Assembly: GCA_943324055.2 (NCBI GenBank)
Contig: CALPKD020000028.1
Location: forward strand, 1 to 9,039
Direction of reading: 5' to 3'
Origin: Chitinophaga pinensis
Lineage (GTDB): Bacteria > Bacteroidota > Bacteroidia > Chitinophagales > Chitinophagaceae
Length of the DNA: 9,039 nucleotides
The translations under genes were made by a program, and so were the position numbers. Below the pieces are notes generated by a model. It saw only the letters and a program-made list of their open reading frames with translations. It was not told the origin of the DNA and made no database searches. Position 1 is the first letter of the stretch. Each line of letters starts with the position of its first letter. Positions 1 through 6,440 of this stretch are shown one piece after another.

Positions 1-1
1 G

Positions 2-1003
2 TTATCTTTTTTATTAGGGCCTCTATTGTTTTACTATGTAAAAAGCACCCTTACTGATGGAGAAAAATTTAGCAAGTGGGATTACTTGCATTTAATCCCT
101 GCTTTCCTAATGATATTTGTGAGTTTACCATTCACCACACTACCTTTTAATGAAAAAGCGCGCATTGCTAAGGAAATTGTCGAGATTACAAATAATTACA
201 ATGTAAAATTTAATTGGGTATCTTTTGAATTTATCCTTTTTGCTCGTTCAATTCACTTGTTTTTATATAGCATATTAGCGATAGGTTATTTTTTCTGGTC
301 TAAGCAGCAATTAATGAAAAAGTACAATTCAATCCCTTCCAATAACCCAGTTATTCAGAGGTGGTTTTTGATATTGGCATTTATTCAAATTATAATTGCC
401 TGCAATAGCATTGGCCATATGACTACCTTATATGGACATGGTTTTACCATTTTTAATATTAAGTCAAGTGACATTTTTAATGACAAATATTATTTTAGAA
501 TTTGCGGTGGGGGGTTTTTTATTCAAAATTTCATCCTCTTTTTATTCCCTAAAGTACTTTATGGAAACATTTCCTATACAGTAGAAGTAAAAAATGAGAA
601 TATATTTCAAGAGATTAAGTCGAATATGGCTAAAAAGATAAAGCCATCAAGTTTGGGAATTGAAGGTGATTTGGACGTTATTTTAAAAGAATATTTAAGC
701 CAATTACCTTTTATCAATAAGGGATTTTCGCTTTCTCAAATGTCATTTGACTTAAAAATTCCAGAGCGATTCCTATCTAATTACTTCAATAAGGAACTTT
801 CGATCACCTTTAGCGAATGGAAAAAGAATTTACGAATCGACTACGTATGTAAGTTGATTGAGGAGGGAAATGCAAAAAATATTACAATCGAAGCTATATC
901 AACCAATGCAGGCTTTGTTTCAAGATCTAAATTCATTGACGCTTTTAAGGAAAGGAAGGGGGTAACACCTTCGGCCTTTATAAAGAGTCAACTAAATAAC
1001 TAA
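2..1003 (+). CDS. Membrane-anchored AraC-family transcriptional regulator, 5' end cut by window
   Basis: The frame is open to the left edge, so the true start lies outside; the residues before the first possible start (LLGPLLFYYVKS region) are part of the protein. Visible are about four hydrophobic, probably membrane-spanning segments (roughly residues 22-40, 66-90, 111-134 and 154-177, counting from the TTG at 26), a short linker, then a C-terminal AraC/HTH_18 DNA-binding domain at about residues 232-320 (nt 719-985). That domain carries the typical second-helix pattern AISTNAGFVSRSKFIDAFKE and the ending KGVTPSAFIKS. In Bacteroidota this architecture, with an LLGPLL-type membrane half and a cytoplasmic AraC half, is common; signal and targets are usually unknown. 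The gene converges on the SnoaL-like lipoprotein gene, with a shared terminator between them. The family is clear; the regulated genes cannot be told from this window. Confidence 0.9.
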   Translation, partial: LSFLLGPLLFYYVKSTLTDGEKFSKWDYLHLIPAFLMIFVSLPFTTLPFNEKARIAKEIVEITNNYNVKFNWVSFEFILFARSIHLFLYSILAIGYFFWSKQQLMKKYNSIPSNNPVIQRWFLILAFIQIIIACNSIGHMTTLYGHGFTIFNIKSSDIFNDKYYFRICGGGFFIQNFILFLFPKVLYGNISYTVEVKNENIFQEIKSNMAKKIKPSSLGIEGDLDVILKEYLSQLPFINKGFSLSQMSFDLKIPERFLSNYFNKELSITFSEWKKNLRIDYVCKLIEEGNAKNITIEAISTNAGFVSRSKFIDAFKERKGVTPSAFIKSQLNN

Positions 1004-1009
1004 TTCCAC

Positions 1010-1043
1010 AAAAAAGCCATCCTAAATTAGGATGGCTTTTTTT
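1010..1043. terminator. Bidirectional rho-independent terminator
   Basis: A perfect inverted repeat, AAGCCATCC / GGATGGCTT, surrounds a short TAAATTA loop (outer loop bases can also pair). An A-run lies on the left and a T-run of seven on the right, so a U-tailed hairpin forms on either strand. It sits 6 bp after the AraC-type regulator stop and 17 bp after the stop of the convergent lipoprotein gene, and can serve both. Confidence 0.93.
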
Positions 1044-1060
1044 ATTAAAAGTCAATTAGA

Positions 1061-1546
1061 TTAACGAGGCATTAAACCAAGTTGTTGGAAAAATTCTAAA
1101 TTATCCATAAAATCTTGTTCTTCCACAATCTTACCGTCAACAATTTTCGCAATTGTACAACCAAAAACATCTACTTTCTTGCCAGTTGCTTTGATACCAA
1201 AAAAATCGCCAGTATGCGTTCCTTTGAATTCCCAATGTTTAACTAATTTATCTCCTTGAGCAAAGATATCCTTAACAATAAATTCTCTGTCAGAAAATCC
1301 AGTAACGTAGTTTTGATAGTACGCTTTGGCAGCTACTTTCCCTTTAGTCTCTGGGGTTGTATGTAAAACGATGCTTTCGCCATATGCAGTGTCAAGAATA
1401 CTAACTCTACCTAGATTGATTGCCACCTCCCAAACATTCGAGTAAAATTTGATATTATCGTTAGCAATTTGCTCTTTCTTTGCTGCTTCATTTGAACAAG
1501 AAATAAGAGAAGCACTTACTAAAAGGGAAAGGATGATTTTTTTCAT
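1061..1546 (-). CDS. SnoaL-like (NTF2-fold) lipoprotein, ester-cyclase family
   Basis: A 161-residue protein. The N-terminus MKKIILSLLVSASLISC is a lipoprotein signal peptide with lipobox LISC and lipidation Cys17, so the product should be membrane-anchored outside the cytoplasm. The remainder resembles the SnoaL-like/ester-cyclase branch of the NTF2-like superfamily: an N-terminal helix pair, then KAYYQNYVTGF (about 74-84), the strand pattern VKHWEFKGTHTGDFFGI (about 102-118), the motif TGKKVDVFG, and the ending IVDGKIVEEQDFMDN. Family members range from polyketide cyclases to proteins of no known activity, so no substrate can be named. A lipoprotein of this fold is most likely a small-molecule binder or an uncharacterised enzyme. 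It is transcribed alone; upstream lie a TAATTTTA promoter-like word and a dyad. The start is fixed by the signal peptide. Confidence 0.85.
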   Translation of the reverse strand: MKKIILSLLVSASLISCSNEAAKKEQIANDNIKFYSNVWEVAINLGRVSILDTAYGESIVLHTTPETKGKVAAKAYYQNYVTGFSDREFIVKDIFAQGDKLVKHWEFKGTHTGDFFGIKATGKKVDVFGCTIAKIVDGKIVEEQDFMDNLEFFQQLGLMPR

Positions 1547-1568
1547 ACGTTTATTTTTTATTTGGGAG

Positions 1569-1576
1569 TAAAATTA
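1569..1576 (-). promoter_or_regulatory. Probable -7 promoter element of the SnoaL-like lipoprotein gene
   Basis: On the minus strand this reads TAATTTTA, one base off the Bacteroidota TAnnTTTG -7 consensus, ending 22 nt before the ATG. No good TTTG is seen at -33. A near-identical context precedes the alpha/beta hydrolase gene (5235-5242), which raises its credibility. Confidence 0.45.
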
Positions 1577-1615
1577 ATAGTAAACGGACTCTCTATCATC
1601 TATTTGCCATAGGAA

Positions 1616-1644
1616 TATGTTCCTAAACGCTAATGTGGAACATA
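1616..1644. repeat. Inverted repeat TATGTTCC-N13-GGAACATA, possible operator
   Basis: Two perfect 8-bp arms (1616-1623 and 1637-1644) are separated by 13 bp. The left arm also lies within a smaller dyad, AGGAA-TATG-TTCCT (1611-1624). The site is about 70-100 bp upstream of the lipoprotein ATG and downstream of the acetyltransferase stop. There is no T-run on either side, so it does not look like a terminator; a protein-binding site is the simpler reading. Confidence 0.4.
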
Positions 1645-1700
1645 AAAAGGAATGCGACCGTAAAATAACATCTTATTCTGTGACTTTTAAATAGGATGCG

Positions 1701-2213
1701 TTAAAGTTCAAACTTCATCATTATATCAGTTTGCTCATCTGCGCCAAGCTTAAAAATGTGTTTATCAAAAGCCACAAATCCATTCTTAGTATAAAACGCA
1801 ATAGCCTTTTTATTATCCTCCCAAACACCTAGCCAAACATATTTAACATTTGCTGCTTTGGCAACATCGATAGATTTTGTAAAAAGGGCTTGGCCTATCT
1901 TAGCCCCCTGAAACTGTTTAAGTACATAAATCCTTTCAATTTCGAGTGCATTATGATCCTTAAGTTCCGTTTGTGCTTGACCCAGATTCAATTTTAAGTA
2001 ACCAGCCACCTGATTGTCGAATATTGCAAAATAAAAATGGGAATGAGGGTTTTGGAGTTCTATTGTTAAGCGTTCGAGGTTATATGCCTCATCCAAATAC
2101 TTGCTCATGTCCTCTTGTGTATTGAAATCAGAGAATGTTTCAGAAAATGTTTGTCTGCCAATATTCTGTAAGTTAACAATCGAGGAAATATCCAATTCTT
2201 TAATTTGTATCAT
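1701..2213 (-). CDS. PaiA-like GNAT N-acetyltransferase (spermidine/spermine-type)
   Basis: A 170-residue GNAT acetyltransferase, about full length for the family. Motif A is seen as LEIERIYVLKQFQGAKIG (about 90-107), with the acetyl-CoA pyrophosphate loop Q102-G103-A-K-I-G107. Motif B is WLGVWEDNKKAIAFYTKNGF (about 127-146). The N-terminal region RQTFSETF with a following YLDEAY, the LEIERIY core and the ending GADEQTDIMM closely recall Bacillus subtilis PaiA, a polyamine N-acetyltransferase. From that resemblance I infer acetyl transfer from acetyl-CoA to a polyamine or similar amine in the cytosol; the substrate is not proven by sequence. It starts 45 bp after the stop of the upstream membrane-protein gene on the same strand with no hairpin between them, so co-transcription is likely. 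The start is an ATG without a Shine-Dalgarno site. Confidence 0.87.
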   Translation of the reverse strand: MIQIKELDISSIVNLQNIGRQTFSETFSDFNTQEDMSKYLDEAYNLERLTIELQNPHSHFYFAIFDNQVAGYLKLNLGQAQTELKDHNALEIERIYVLKQFQGAKIGQALFTKSIDVAKAANVKYVWLGVWEDNKKAIAFYTKNGFVAFDKHIFKLGADEQTDIMMKFEL

Positions 2214-2258
2214 ATCTGTTTTTAAAAATTAAAATACTAAGCTGCATGGTGTATTTTT

Positions 2259-3548
2259 TTACTTAAAATTAAATAGCAATGGCAAGCCTAGTGTAACAAG
2301 CGCTGCCCAGATCCCATAGATTGGAATAAATAATGCAATTACTGCTTCCGCTTTTTGAACAGTGGCCTTGCCTCTAGCAATCAGGTACAACTTATGGGCT
2401 ACTAATATTAAATTTATAAAGATCAACAGATTTGCGCCTAACACCGCAATTCGATTAGGCGTAATTCCAAACTCAGTAAGCCTAAATACAATGGCAGATA
2501 GTGCCAAACCATTTGCAATAATGGTTAACAAGGAAAGTCCGAATAAAAACAAAAGCTGAATTTTTGAACTTTTACTTTTAGTAACTTCTGATAGCGAAAA
2601 AAGGATAATCGCCATGACGCCAATCAACATCGCATTAAATATCAACAAAAAATTCCTGTCATCATAAATATTTTTACCCGTATAGGCAATTGCAGATAAA
2701 AATATCAAGAGGGTGAAGAACACAATAGGCGTAAATATTTTTGCAATAACCGGCGATATTTTATTAACTAAATGGGGATTGTTTTGAACTAAATAAGTAG
2801 ACACTACTGGTATTGCCGCCGCACCCCAGATGGCTACATTTTGAGCATAAAAGTTTTCGATATTCAAGCCAATTAATTTAAACAAGCCAATTGTAATCGC
2901 CGAAAATAAAAACCCAGAAAGCATTATTACAGCTGTAATCACAACAAAGTCGCCATTGTATCTCAAGTAATTAATTTTCTTTTCACTACCCATCAAATCA
3001 CCCCCTACAAAAGTATAGCCAAGTGTGACCCACAAAAAAATAGGCAAGTGAATACATGCAAGTAGTATGGAATTACTTTTTTCATTATCTGGTAAATAAT
3101 TAATAAAGAATGCCGAAAACAGCACTGATAAAACCGGAAGGAATAGCTTTCGAATAGGAAGTTTTTGTTTCCAAGAAAAATAAAACATTAGCATAGGAAA
3201 TATTACAAACCCAATATTTCGTTGAAAAAAGAAATCCTCCTTTAGGTTAGTCCATTGTGGAAATTTTGCAATACAACCTGCAATGAAAGAGGCAATTGCA
3301 ACAATCAAAAACTCATTTTTCCCTCCCCATGAAATTTCAGCTTGTTGATAGCTTAAGCGCTCGTTCCAAATTTGAGCAGTTCTGCTTTCCATTATCTCTG
3401 GGTATACCTCGTAAAAAGCACTTTGAAACAAGGCTTTATCTTTCCTATATAATAGTTCTAGTTGTTTTGGATGGTCTAAGTTTTGAATAATCCCTTCTTT
3501 TACCCTATTAATCCCATTGTTATTTTGATTGTTAAGTATCGATATCAT
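2259..3548 (-). CDS. Multi-pass integral membrane protein of unknown function (possibly DUF4153-like)
   Basis: A 429-residue protein with a soluble, charged N-terminal part of about 75 residues (contains HPKQLELLYRKDKALF and SRTAQIWNERL) followed by about eleven hydrophobic segments, starting near residues 79, 111, 132, 160, 199, 228, 271, 299, 330, 367 and 401. A conserved-looking loop, FGITPNRIAVLGANLLIF, precedes the penultimate segment. I do not recognise a transporter signature, ATPase motif or catalytic residues. The overall form and the TPNRIAVLG loop remind me of DUF4153-type proteins, but this is recall rather than a search. It should sit in the inner membrane with the N-terminus probably cytoplasmic. 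It is divergent from the methyltransferase gene and is followed after 45 bp by the PaiA-like acetyltransferase on the same strand, probably as one transcript. Confidence 0.82.
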   Translation of the reverse strand: MISILNNQNNNGINRVKEGIIQNLDHPKQLELLYRKDKALFQSAFYEVYPEIMESRTAQIWNERLSYQQAEISWGGKNEFLIVAIASFIAGCIAKFPQWTNLKEDFFFQRNIGFVIFPMLMFYFSWKQKLPIRKLFLPVLSVLFSAFFINYLPDNEKSNSILLACIHLPIFLWVTLGYTFVGGDLMGSEKKINYLRYNGDFVVITAVIMLSGFLFSAITIGLFKLIGLNIENFYAQNVAIWGAAAIPVVSTYLVQNNPHLVNKISPVIAKIFTPIVFFTLLIFLSAIAYTGKNIYDDRNFLLIFNAMLIGVMAIILFSLSEVTKSKSSKIQLLFLFGLSLLTIIANGLALSAIVFRLTEFGITPNRIAVLGANLLIFINLILVAHKLYLIARGKATVQKAEAVIALFIPIYGIWAALVTLGLPLLFNFK

Positions 3549-3678
3549 ATTCGCTAAGTTTTAGAAGTATTTGTTAGCATAAAAATAACTAAAAACACCT
3601 GTCTATCAAACTAGTATGCAATTACCTTAGGATATATTTAACCATTATGGGATATCTTGCAGCCTATATTATGATGCT
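3549..3678. promoter_or_regulatory. Divergent promoter region between membrane-protein and methyltransferase genes
   Basis: This 130-bp spacer separates two genes transcribed away from each other. Weak -7-like words are TATTTTTA on the minus strand (3580-3587, about 31 nt before the membrane-protein ATG) and TATATTTA on the plus strand (3633-3640, about 38 nt before the methyltransferase ATG). Both end in A instead of the consensus G and lack a clear TTTG at -33, so exact promoters are uncertain; that the spacer drives both genes follows from its position. Confidence 0.4.
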
Positions 3679-4299
3679 ATGATTTATAAAACTCATTTGG
3701 TTCCATTGTTAGATGATTTGACAATTTATGTGCCCATAGAGGGGCTAGTGAAACCTACTTATGAGCAACAACTAATCAATGACACAAGTACAACTTTTCC
3801 CTTTTGGGCAAAAATTTGGCCAGCTTCAAAAGCAATGTGCTCCTTTTTACAAAAAGAGGCTGCTTATATTAAGGGTAAGCGGGTATTAGAAATAGGAGCT
3901 GGGATTGGAATACCCTCATTTATAATAGCAAAGCATGCATTAGAGATTATAATAAGTGATCATGCCCCAGAAGCTGTTGAGCTAATCAAAAAAAATATTC
4001 AACATTTGGGACTCACCAATGTCAAAGCGATGTGTATAGATTGGAATCATTTCCCTGAAAACATGGGCGCTCAAACTATTATACTAAGTGATATCAATTA
4101 TGCACCTGAGCAATTCGAACCGTTGTTAAAATTAGTCCGAACGCTATTGGACCAGGGTAGTACGATTATAATTGCTACACCACAACGCATTACCGCATTG
4201 CCTTTTGTTGAAGCGATACAGCCCTTTGTAAAACGTTCCGTTTTACACTCCATTTCCGAAGGAGAACAGCTTATTGATATTCGGATGCTAGTGCTCTAG
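3679..4299 (+). CDS. SAM-dependent methyltransferase, Methyltransf_16 (protein-methyltransferase) type
   Basis: A 206-residue class I methyltransferase. The SAM-binding motif I is VLEIGAGIGIPS (about 69-80), and the acidic end of strand 2 is IISDHAPEAV. Strand 4 carries LSDINYAPEQFEPLL, where family members usually have a D-x-x-Y-type motif next to the active site. Upstream, FPFWAKIWPASKAMCSFL is the W-rich stretch typical of the Methyltransf_16/METTL group, whose characterised members (largely eukaryotic) methylate lysines of proteins. I infer a cytosolic protein methyltransferase; the target is unknown, and a small-molecule methyltransferase cannot be excluded. The start ATG overlaps the stop of a three-codon reading frame, ATG-ATG-CTA-TGA (3671-3682). 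The gene converges on the alpha/beta hydrolase gene with only 15 bp between stops. Confidence 0.82.
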   Translation: MIYKTHLVPLLDDLTIYVPIEGLVKPTYEQQLINDTSTTFPFWAKIWPASKAMCSFLQKEAAYIKGKRVLEIGAGIGIPSFIIAKHALEIIISDHAPEAVELIKKNIQHLGLTNVKAMCIDWNHFPENMGAQTIILSDINYAPEQFEPLLKLVRTLLDQGSTIIIATPQRITALPFVEAIQPFVKRSVLHSISEGEQLIDIRMLVL

Positions 4300-4314
4300 T
4301 TTAGACTATTAAAA

Positions 4315-5217
4315 TTATTTTTTCAGGAATTCAATCACTGCCTTACTTACTATTTCTGGCTTTTCAAGATGCGGCAAATGCCCTGCTAATGGAACAGGTA
4401 AAAATTGAACTTTTAACATCGCCCTAATTGAATCACTGTAATTAAATGGAACGGTATGATCTTCGGTTCCCCAAATTAATAACACAGGTTTTTTTAACGT
4501 ATTTAAGCTTTTGTAGCGATCTAAATAATTGACAGTATCATAGTGAAACCTAGTTGAAGCCAACGCCCTCCTAGTTCCTTTGTATTGCATTTGCACTTTA
4601 TAATCAGCAATCCAATTGGGGAAATTTTCGGGATGCACGAAATCTCCTAATTGACTTTCGGCACGTTTATCTGAATTTAATCCCATGAAATTTTCTGTTT
4701 CTTCAACTGTACCCTGAACCGTATTACGTGCTGATGCAGGATCAATTAGTATTACTTTTTTTACAAGTTGCGGGTGAGCGAGGGTGAAATTAGTACTAAC
4801 GATACCCCCAAATGAAACACCAATAATATTTACAGGTGTATTGATATGTAAACCCTTTATCAAATCTTTTAATTGATTGCTATACACTTTTGACGTGTAA
4901 TTTTGTTTTAATCTATCGGAATAACCTCTTCCAAATTCATCATAACGGATTACCTGAAAACCTTGCTTTACAAGCTGCTCAAATAAACCATTCCAAATAA
5001 AATAAGGGACGCTAAACCCATGCACCATTACCACAACCCCCTGTTTTGCTACCCCCGCTTTTTCATAATGCGTAACTCCGTCGCTTAATTGAATAAAACT
5101 TCCCGGAACACCTTTCCGCGCATCCGCATTCATTTCCTTTTGTTCAGGGTCAATCCATTGCGCTTTGGATTGAATAAATATAATACTTGTAAAAAGAAAT
5201 AATATATACTTAAGCAT
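4315..5217 (-). CDS. Exported alpha/beta hydrolase
   Basis: A 300-residue alpha/beta-fold hydrolase. The N-terminus MLKYILFLFTSIIFIQSKAQ is a Sec signal peptide with likely cleavage around residues 19-20, so the enzyme is probably periplasmic. The fold signatures are in order: oxyanion HGF at H66-G67, RYDEFGRGYSDR (91-102), nucleophile elbow GVSFGG with Ser135, acid Asp253 in WGTEDHTVPF, and His280 in GHLPHLEKPE. The catalytic triad Ser135-Asp253-His280 is therefore complete. Length and motif spacing match small esterase/lactonase/epoxide-hydrolase-like members; the substrate cannot be read from the sequence. It is monocistronic. A TAATTTTA promoter-like word ends 17 nt before the ATG, in a context shared with the SnoaL-like lipoprotein gene. 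The start is supported by the signal peptide. Confidence 0.9.
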   Translation of the reverse strand: MLKYILFLFTSIIFIQSKAQWIDPEQKEMNADARKGVPGSFIQLSDGVTHYEKAGVAKQGVVVMVHGFSVPYFIWNGLFEQLVKQGFQVIRYDEFGRGYSDRLKQNYTSKVYSNQLKDLIKGLHINTPVNIIGVSFGGIVSTNFTLAHPQLVKKVILIDPASARNTVQGTVEETENFMGLNSDKRAESQLGDFVHPENFPNWIADYKVQMQYKGTRRALASTRFHYDTVNYLDRYKSLNTLKKPVLLIWGTEDHTVPFNYSDSIRAMLKVQFLPVPLAGHLPHLEKPEIVSKAVIEFLKK

Positions 5218-5234
5218 ATGTGGTTATTTGAAAG

Positions 5235-5242
5235 TAAAATTA
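5235..5242 (-). promoter_or_regulatory. Probable -7 promoter element of the alpha/beta hydrolase gene
   Basis: On the minus strand this reads TAATTTTA, a TAnnTTTG-like word 17 nt before the ATG. The flanking bases match those upstream of the SnoaL-like lipoprotein gene at 18 of 21 positions. A short dyad, CTATT-N7-AATAG (5249-5265), lies just upstream. No TTTG is seen at -33. Confidence 0.45.
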
Positions 5243-5505
5243 GTCAATCTATTTGAATTGAATAGAACCCTTTGCGTGAATACTTTTTAAAAAAGAGGTG
5301 AGATAATAGAATTGTGGAAGATCAAATCTTTGTTTACCACGCTTTTAAATAATTATTTGGCTCTTCCCTATAGGCAAACTCTTCTTTACTATATCTTTCA
5401 TTCCATCTCGATGTCATTTAATTTCTCGCTCTCTTCCATAGTATGTGTAGTTTTACTTTGTATAAATTTTAGTTACATGTCACTCTTAATTGCTCTTTAT
5501 TAAAT
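5243..5505. other. Gene-poor intergenic stretch
   Basis: The whole gene-free interval is 5218-5588. Apart from the hydrolase promoter word on its left and the hairpin at 5506-5542 on its right, it is A+T-rich and I see no confident gene. One 63-codon plus-strand frame (TTG at 5312, stop at 5501-5503) has a purine-rich AGAGGTGAG about 10 nt ahead. Its product is low-complexity hydrophobic (L, S, I, F, Y), as translated noncoding DNA often is, so I do not call it. A small RNA running rightward into the hairpin is possible but unproven. Confidence 0.5.
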
Positions 5506-5542
5506 AAAAAGTCCCGTCATGATTACTCGGGACGGGACTTTT
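5506..5542. terminator. Strong rho-independent hairpin downstream of the repeat-bearing exported protein gene
   Basis: A 12-bp perfect stem, AAAAGTCCCGTC / GACGGGACTTTT, has a 12-base loop. On the minus strand it is followed by TTTTT-ATTT and lies 46 bp past the stop of the exported protein gene (5589-6131), making it a good terminator for that gene. On the plus strand the T-run is only four, so termination that way would be weaker. Confidence 0.88.
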
Positions 5543-5588
5543 AGCTAGCTCACCTTACAGTAGAAAGATGCAGCTATAAAATTTTTAT

Positions 5589-6131
5589 TTAGCAACCTCC
5601 TTTTCGAGGTACACGTTTATAAAGTATTTTACCACCCCGTTCTACATAGTCACCCGCGACGATTGGGTATGCATATTTGGGTGCCTTTGATACACCATGG
5701 CTTTTAATAATTATTATGTCATTCACCTTTAGGGTATGTAATTGCTCGAATTCTTTATTTACATCAGGGCCAAAAGAAACTATATAATCGTCGCCCTTTA
5801 TCTTTACCATCACCCCTAAACCTAATCTTGATCCTGGAGGAAGTGAAAGAGAAGTAACAACTCCCTCCATATTGGTAAAATCCTTCACAGATTTACTTAT
5901 TTTAGCAGCAGCGGCATCCACTTTTACACCTGCAGGAGACGCTTCCCATTTTTTGAAAAATATACCATCTGGGGTGGCCTCCCATTTTTTTAATGCGGCT
6001 TTACTTTCGGCAGCAGTTATTGGCTTTGGGCTTGGCTTTATATTCGTTTCCTTTTTAATTTCACGGTTAGCAAATACCAATCCGCTTACCACAACCAGTG
6101 TTAATATCAGCGTGTAAATTATTTTTTTCAT
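5589..6131 (-). CDS. Exported protein of unknown function with tandem KKWEA(T/S)P repeat
   Basis: A 180-residue protein. Residues 1-21 form a Sec signal peptide (K-K, hydrophobic core, FANRE). Then comes a lysine/proline/alanine-rich linker containing two adjacent 12-residue repeats, KKWEATPDGIFF (48-59) and KKWEASPAGVKV (60-71). From about residue 88 a compact beta-rich domain follows (MEGVVTSLSLPPGSRLGLG, VMVKIKGDDYIVSFGPD, LKVNDIIIIKSHGVS, YPIVAGDYVERGGKILYKR). The strand pattern and the VNDIIIIKSH turn resemble an OB-type barrel, but this is a visual judgement. The protein ends in a lone cysteine after two glycines. No catalytic motif is recognised, so no function is assigned. It is transcribed alone, with a strong terminator after it. 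The start ATG is set by the signal peptide; there is no clear Shine-Dalgarno site. Confidence 0.85.
   Translation of the reverse strand: MKKIIYTLILTLVVVSGLVFANREIKKETNIKPSPKPITAAESKAALKKWEATPDGIFFKKWEASPAGVKVDAAAAKISKSVKDFTNMEGVVTSLSLPPGSRLGLGVMVKIKGDDYIVSFGPDVNKEFEQLHTLKVNDIIIIKSHGVSKAPKYAYPIVAGDYVERGGKILYKRVPRKGGC
5919..5990 (-). repeat. Two-copy 36-bp in-frame tandem repeat
   Basis: Codons 48-59 and 60-71 of the exported protein are imperfect direct repeats. Both copies begin with AAAAAATGGGA and encode KKWEA(T/S)P, then diverge. The unit is exactly 12 codons, consistent with a segmental duplication that kept the frame. It lies in the linker between the signal peptide and the C-terminal domain. 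Confidence 0.8.
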
Positions 6132-6304
6132 GCTTTTGTCTTTGTTTCTTATAAATTGTTATCAGTGTAACGATAGATAAAAAATACTTGTTTTCGAGAT
6201 ACTTTTTTTGTGCACCAATCTGAGTTTGTTGGGCTAACATGCTACTCAAAATACAACTGTTTTAACAAAAAAAATAATCCCTAGCAGGAACCTGGCCAAG
6301 ACAT
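6132..6304. other. Spacer between exported-protein gene and tRNA-Asn terminator
   Basis: This interval should carry the promoter of the exported protein gene on the minus strand. I find no good TAnnTTTG word close to the ATG; the nearest T-rich candidate on the minus strand is TATTTTTT, about 50 nt upstream. No convincing gene or hairpin is seen. An overlapping frame that begins near 6249 and runs into the exported-protein gene is judged spurious. Confidence 0.4.
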
Positions 6305-6335
6305 AAAAAAACCACCTACATTTTTATGTAAGTGG
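6305..6335 (-). terminator. Rho-independent terminator of tRNA-Asn
   Basis: On the minus strand, CCACTTACAT and ATGTAGGTGG form a 10-bp stem (one G-U pair) with loop AAAA, followed directly by seven T. It begins 12 nt after the tRNA discriminator base and ends the tRNA transcript, including any read-through from the hflX-Rieske operon. Confidence 0.93.
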
Positions 6336-6347
6336 CTGATTCTGTCG

Positions 6348-6421
6348 CTCCCCCTCTCCGACTTGAACGGAGGACCCCATCATTAACAGTGATGTGCTCT
6401 AACCAACTGAGCTAAGGAGGA
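6348..6421 (-). tRNA. tRNA-Asn (anticodon GUU)
   Basis: A 74-nt cloverleaf: acceptor TCCTCCT/AGGGGGA (one U-G pair), D-arm GCTC/GAGC with AGTTGGTTA loop, anticodon stem CATCA/TGATG with loop CTGTTAA (anticodon GTT), and T-arm CTCCG/CGGAG with the canonical loop TTCAAGT. The discriminator is G73, as expected for tRNA-Asn. The 3' CCA is not encoded, so it must be added after transcription. It has its own promoter, just after the Rieske gene stop, and its own terminator. Confidence 0.97.
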
Positions 6422-6440
6422 ATGTACCTTTTAAGGGTGG

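Noticed and set aside
2362..3490. Short plus-strand frames (2362-2559 and 3296-3490) opposite the membrane-protein gene
   Set aside because: Both are embedded antisense to a long intact coding region and show no domain or initiation signal.
5872..6117. Plus-strand frame of 81 codons opposite the exported-protein gene
   Set aside because: Antisense to a gene with clear signal peptide and in-frame repeat; hydrophobic look comes from complementing lysine-rich codons.
6067..6249. Minus-strand frame overlapping the start of the exported-protein gene in another frame
   Set aside because: No convincing start or promoter, overlaps a better gene, and the product has no recognisable features.
6348..6421. 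tRNA-Asn as an integration site for a mobile element
   Set aside because: No integrase gene and no repeat of the tRNA 3' end elsewhere in the window; the tRNA has its own intact promoter and terminator.
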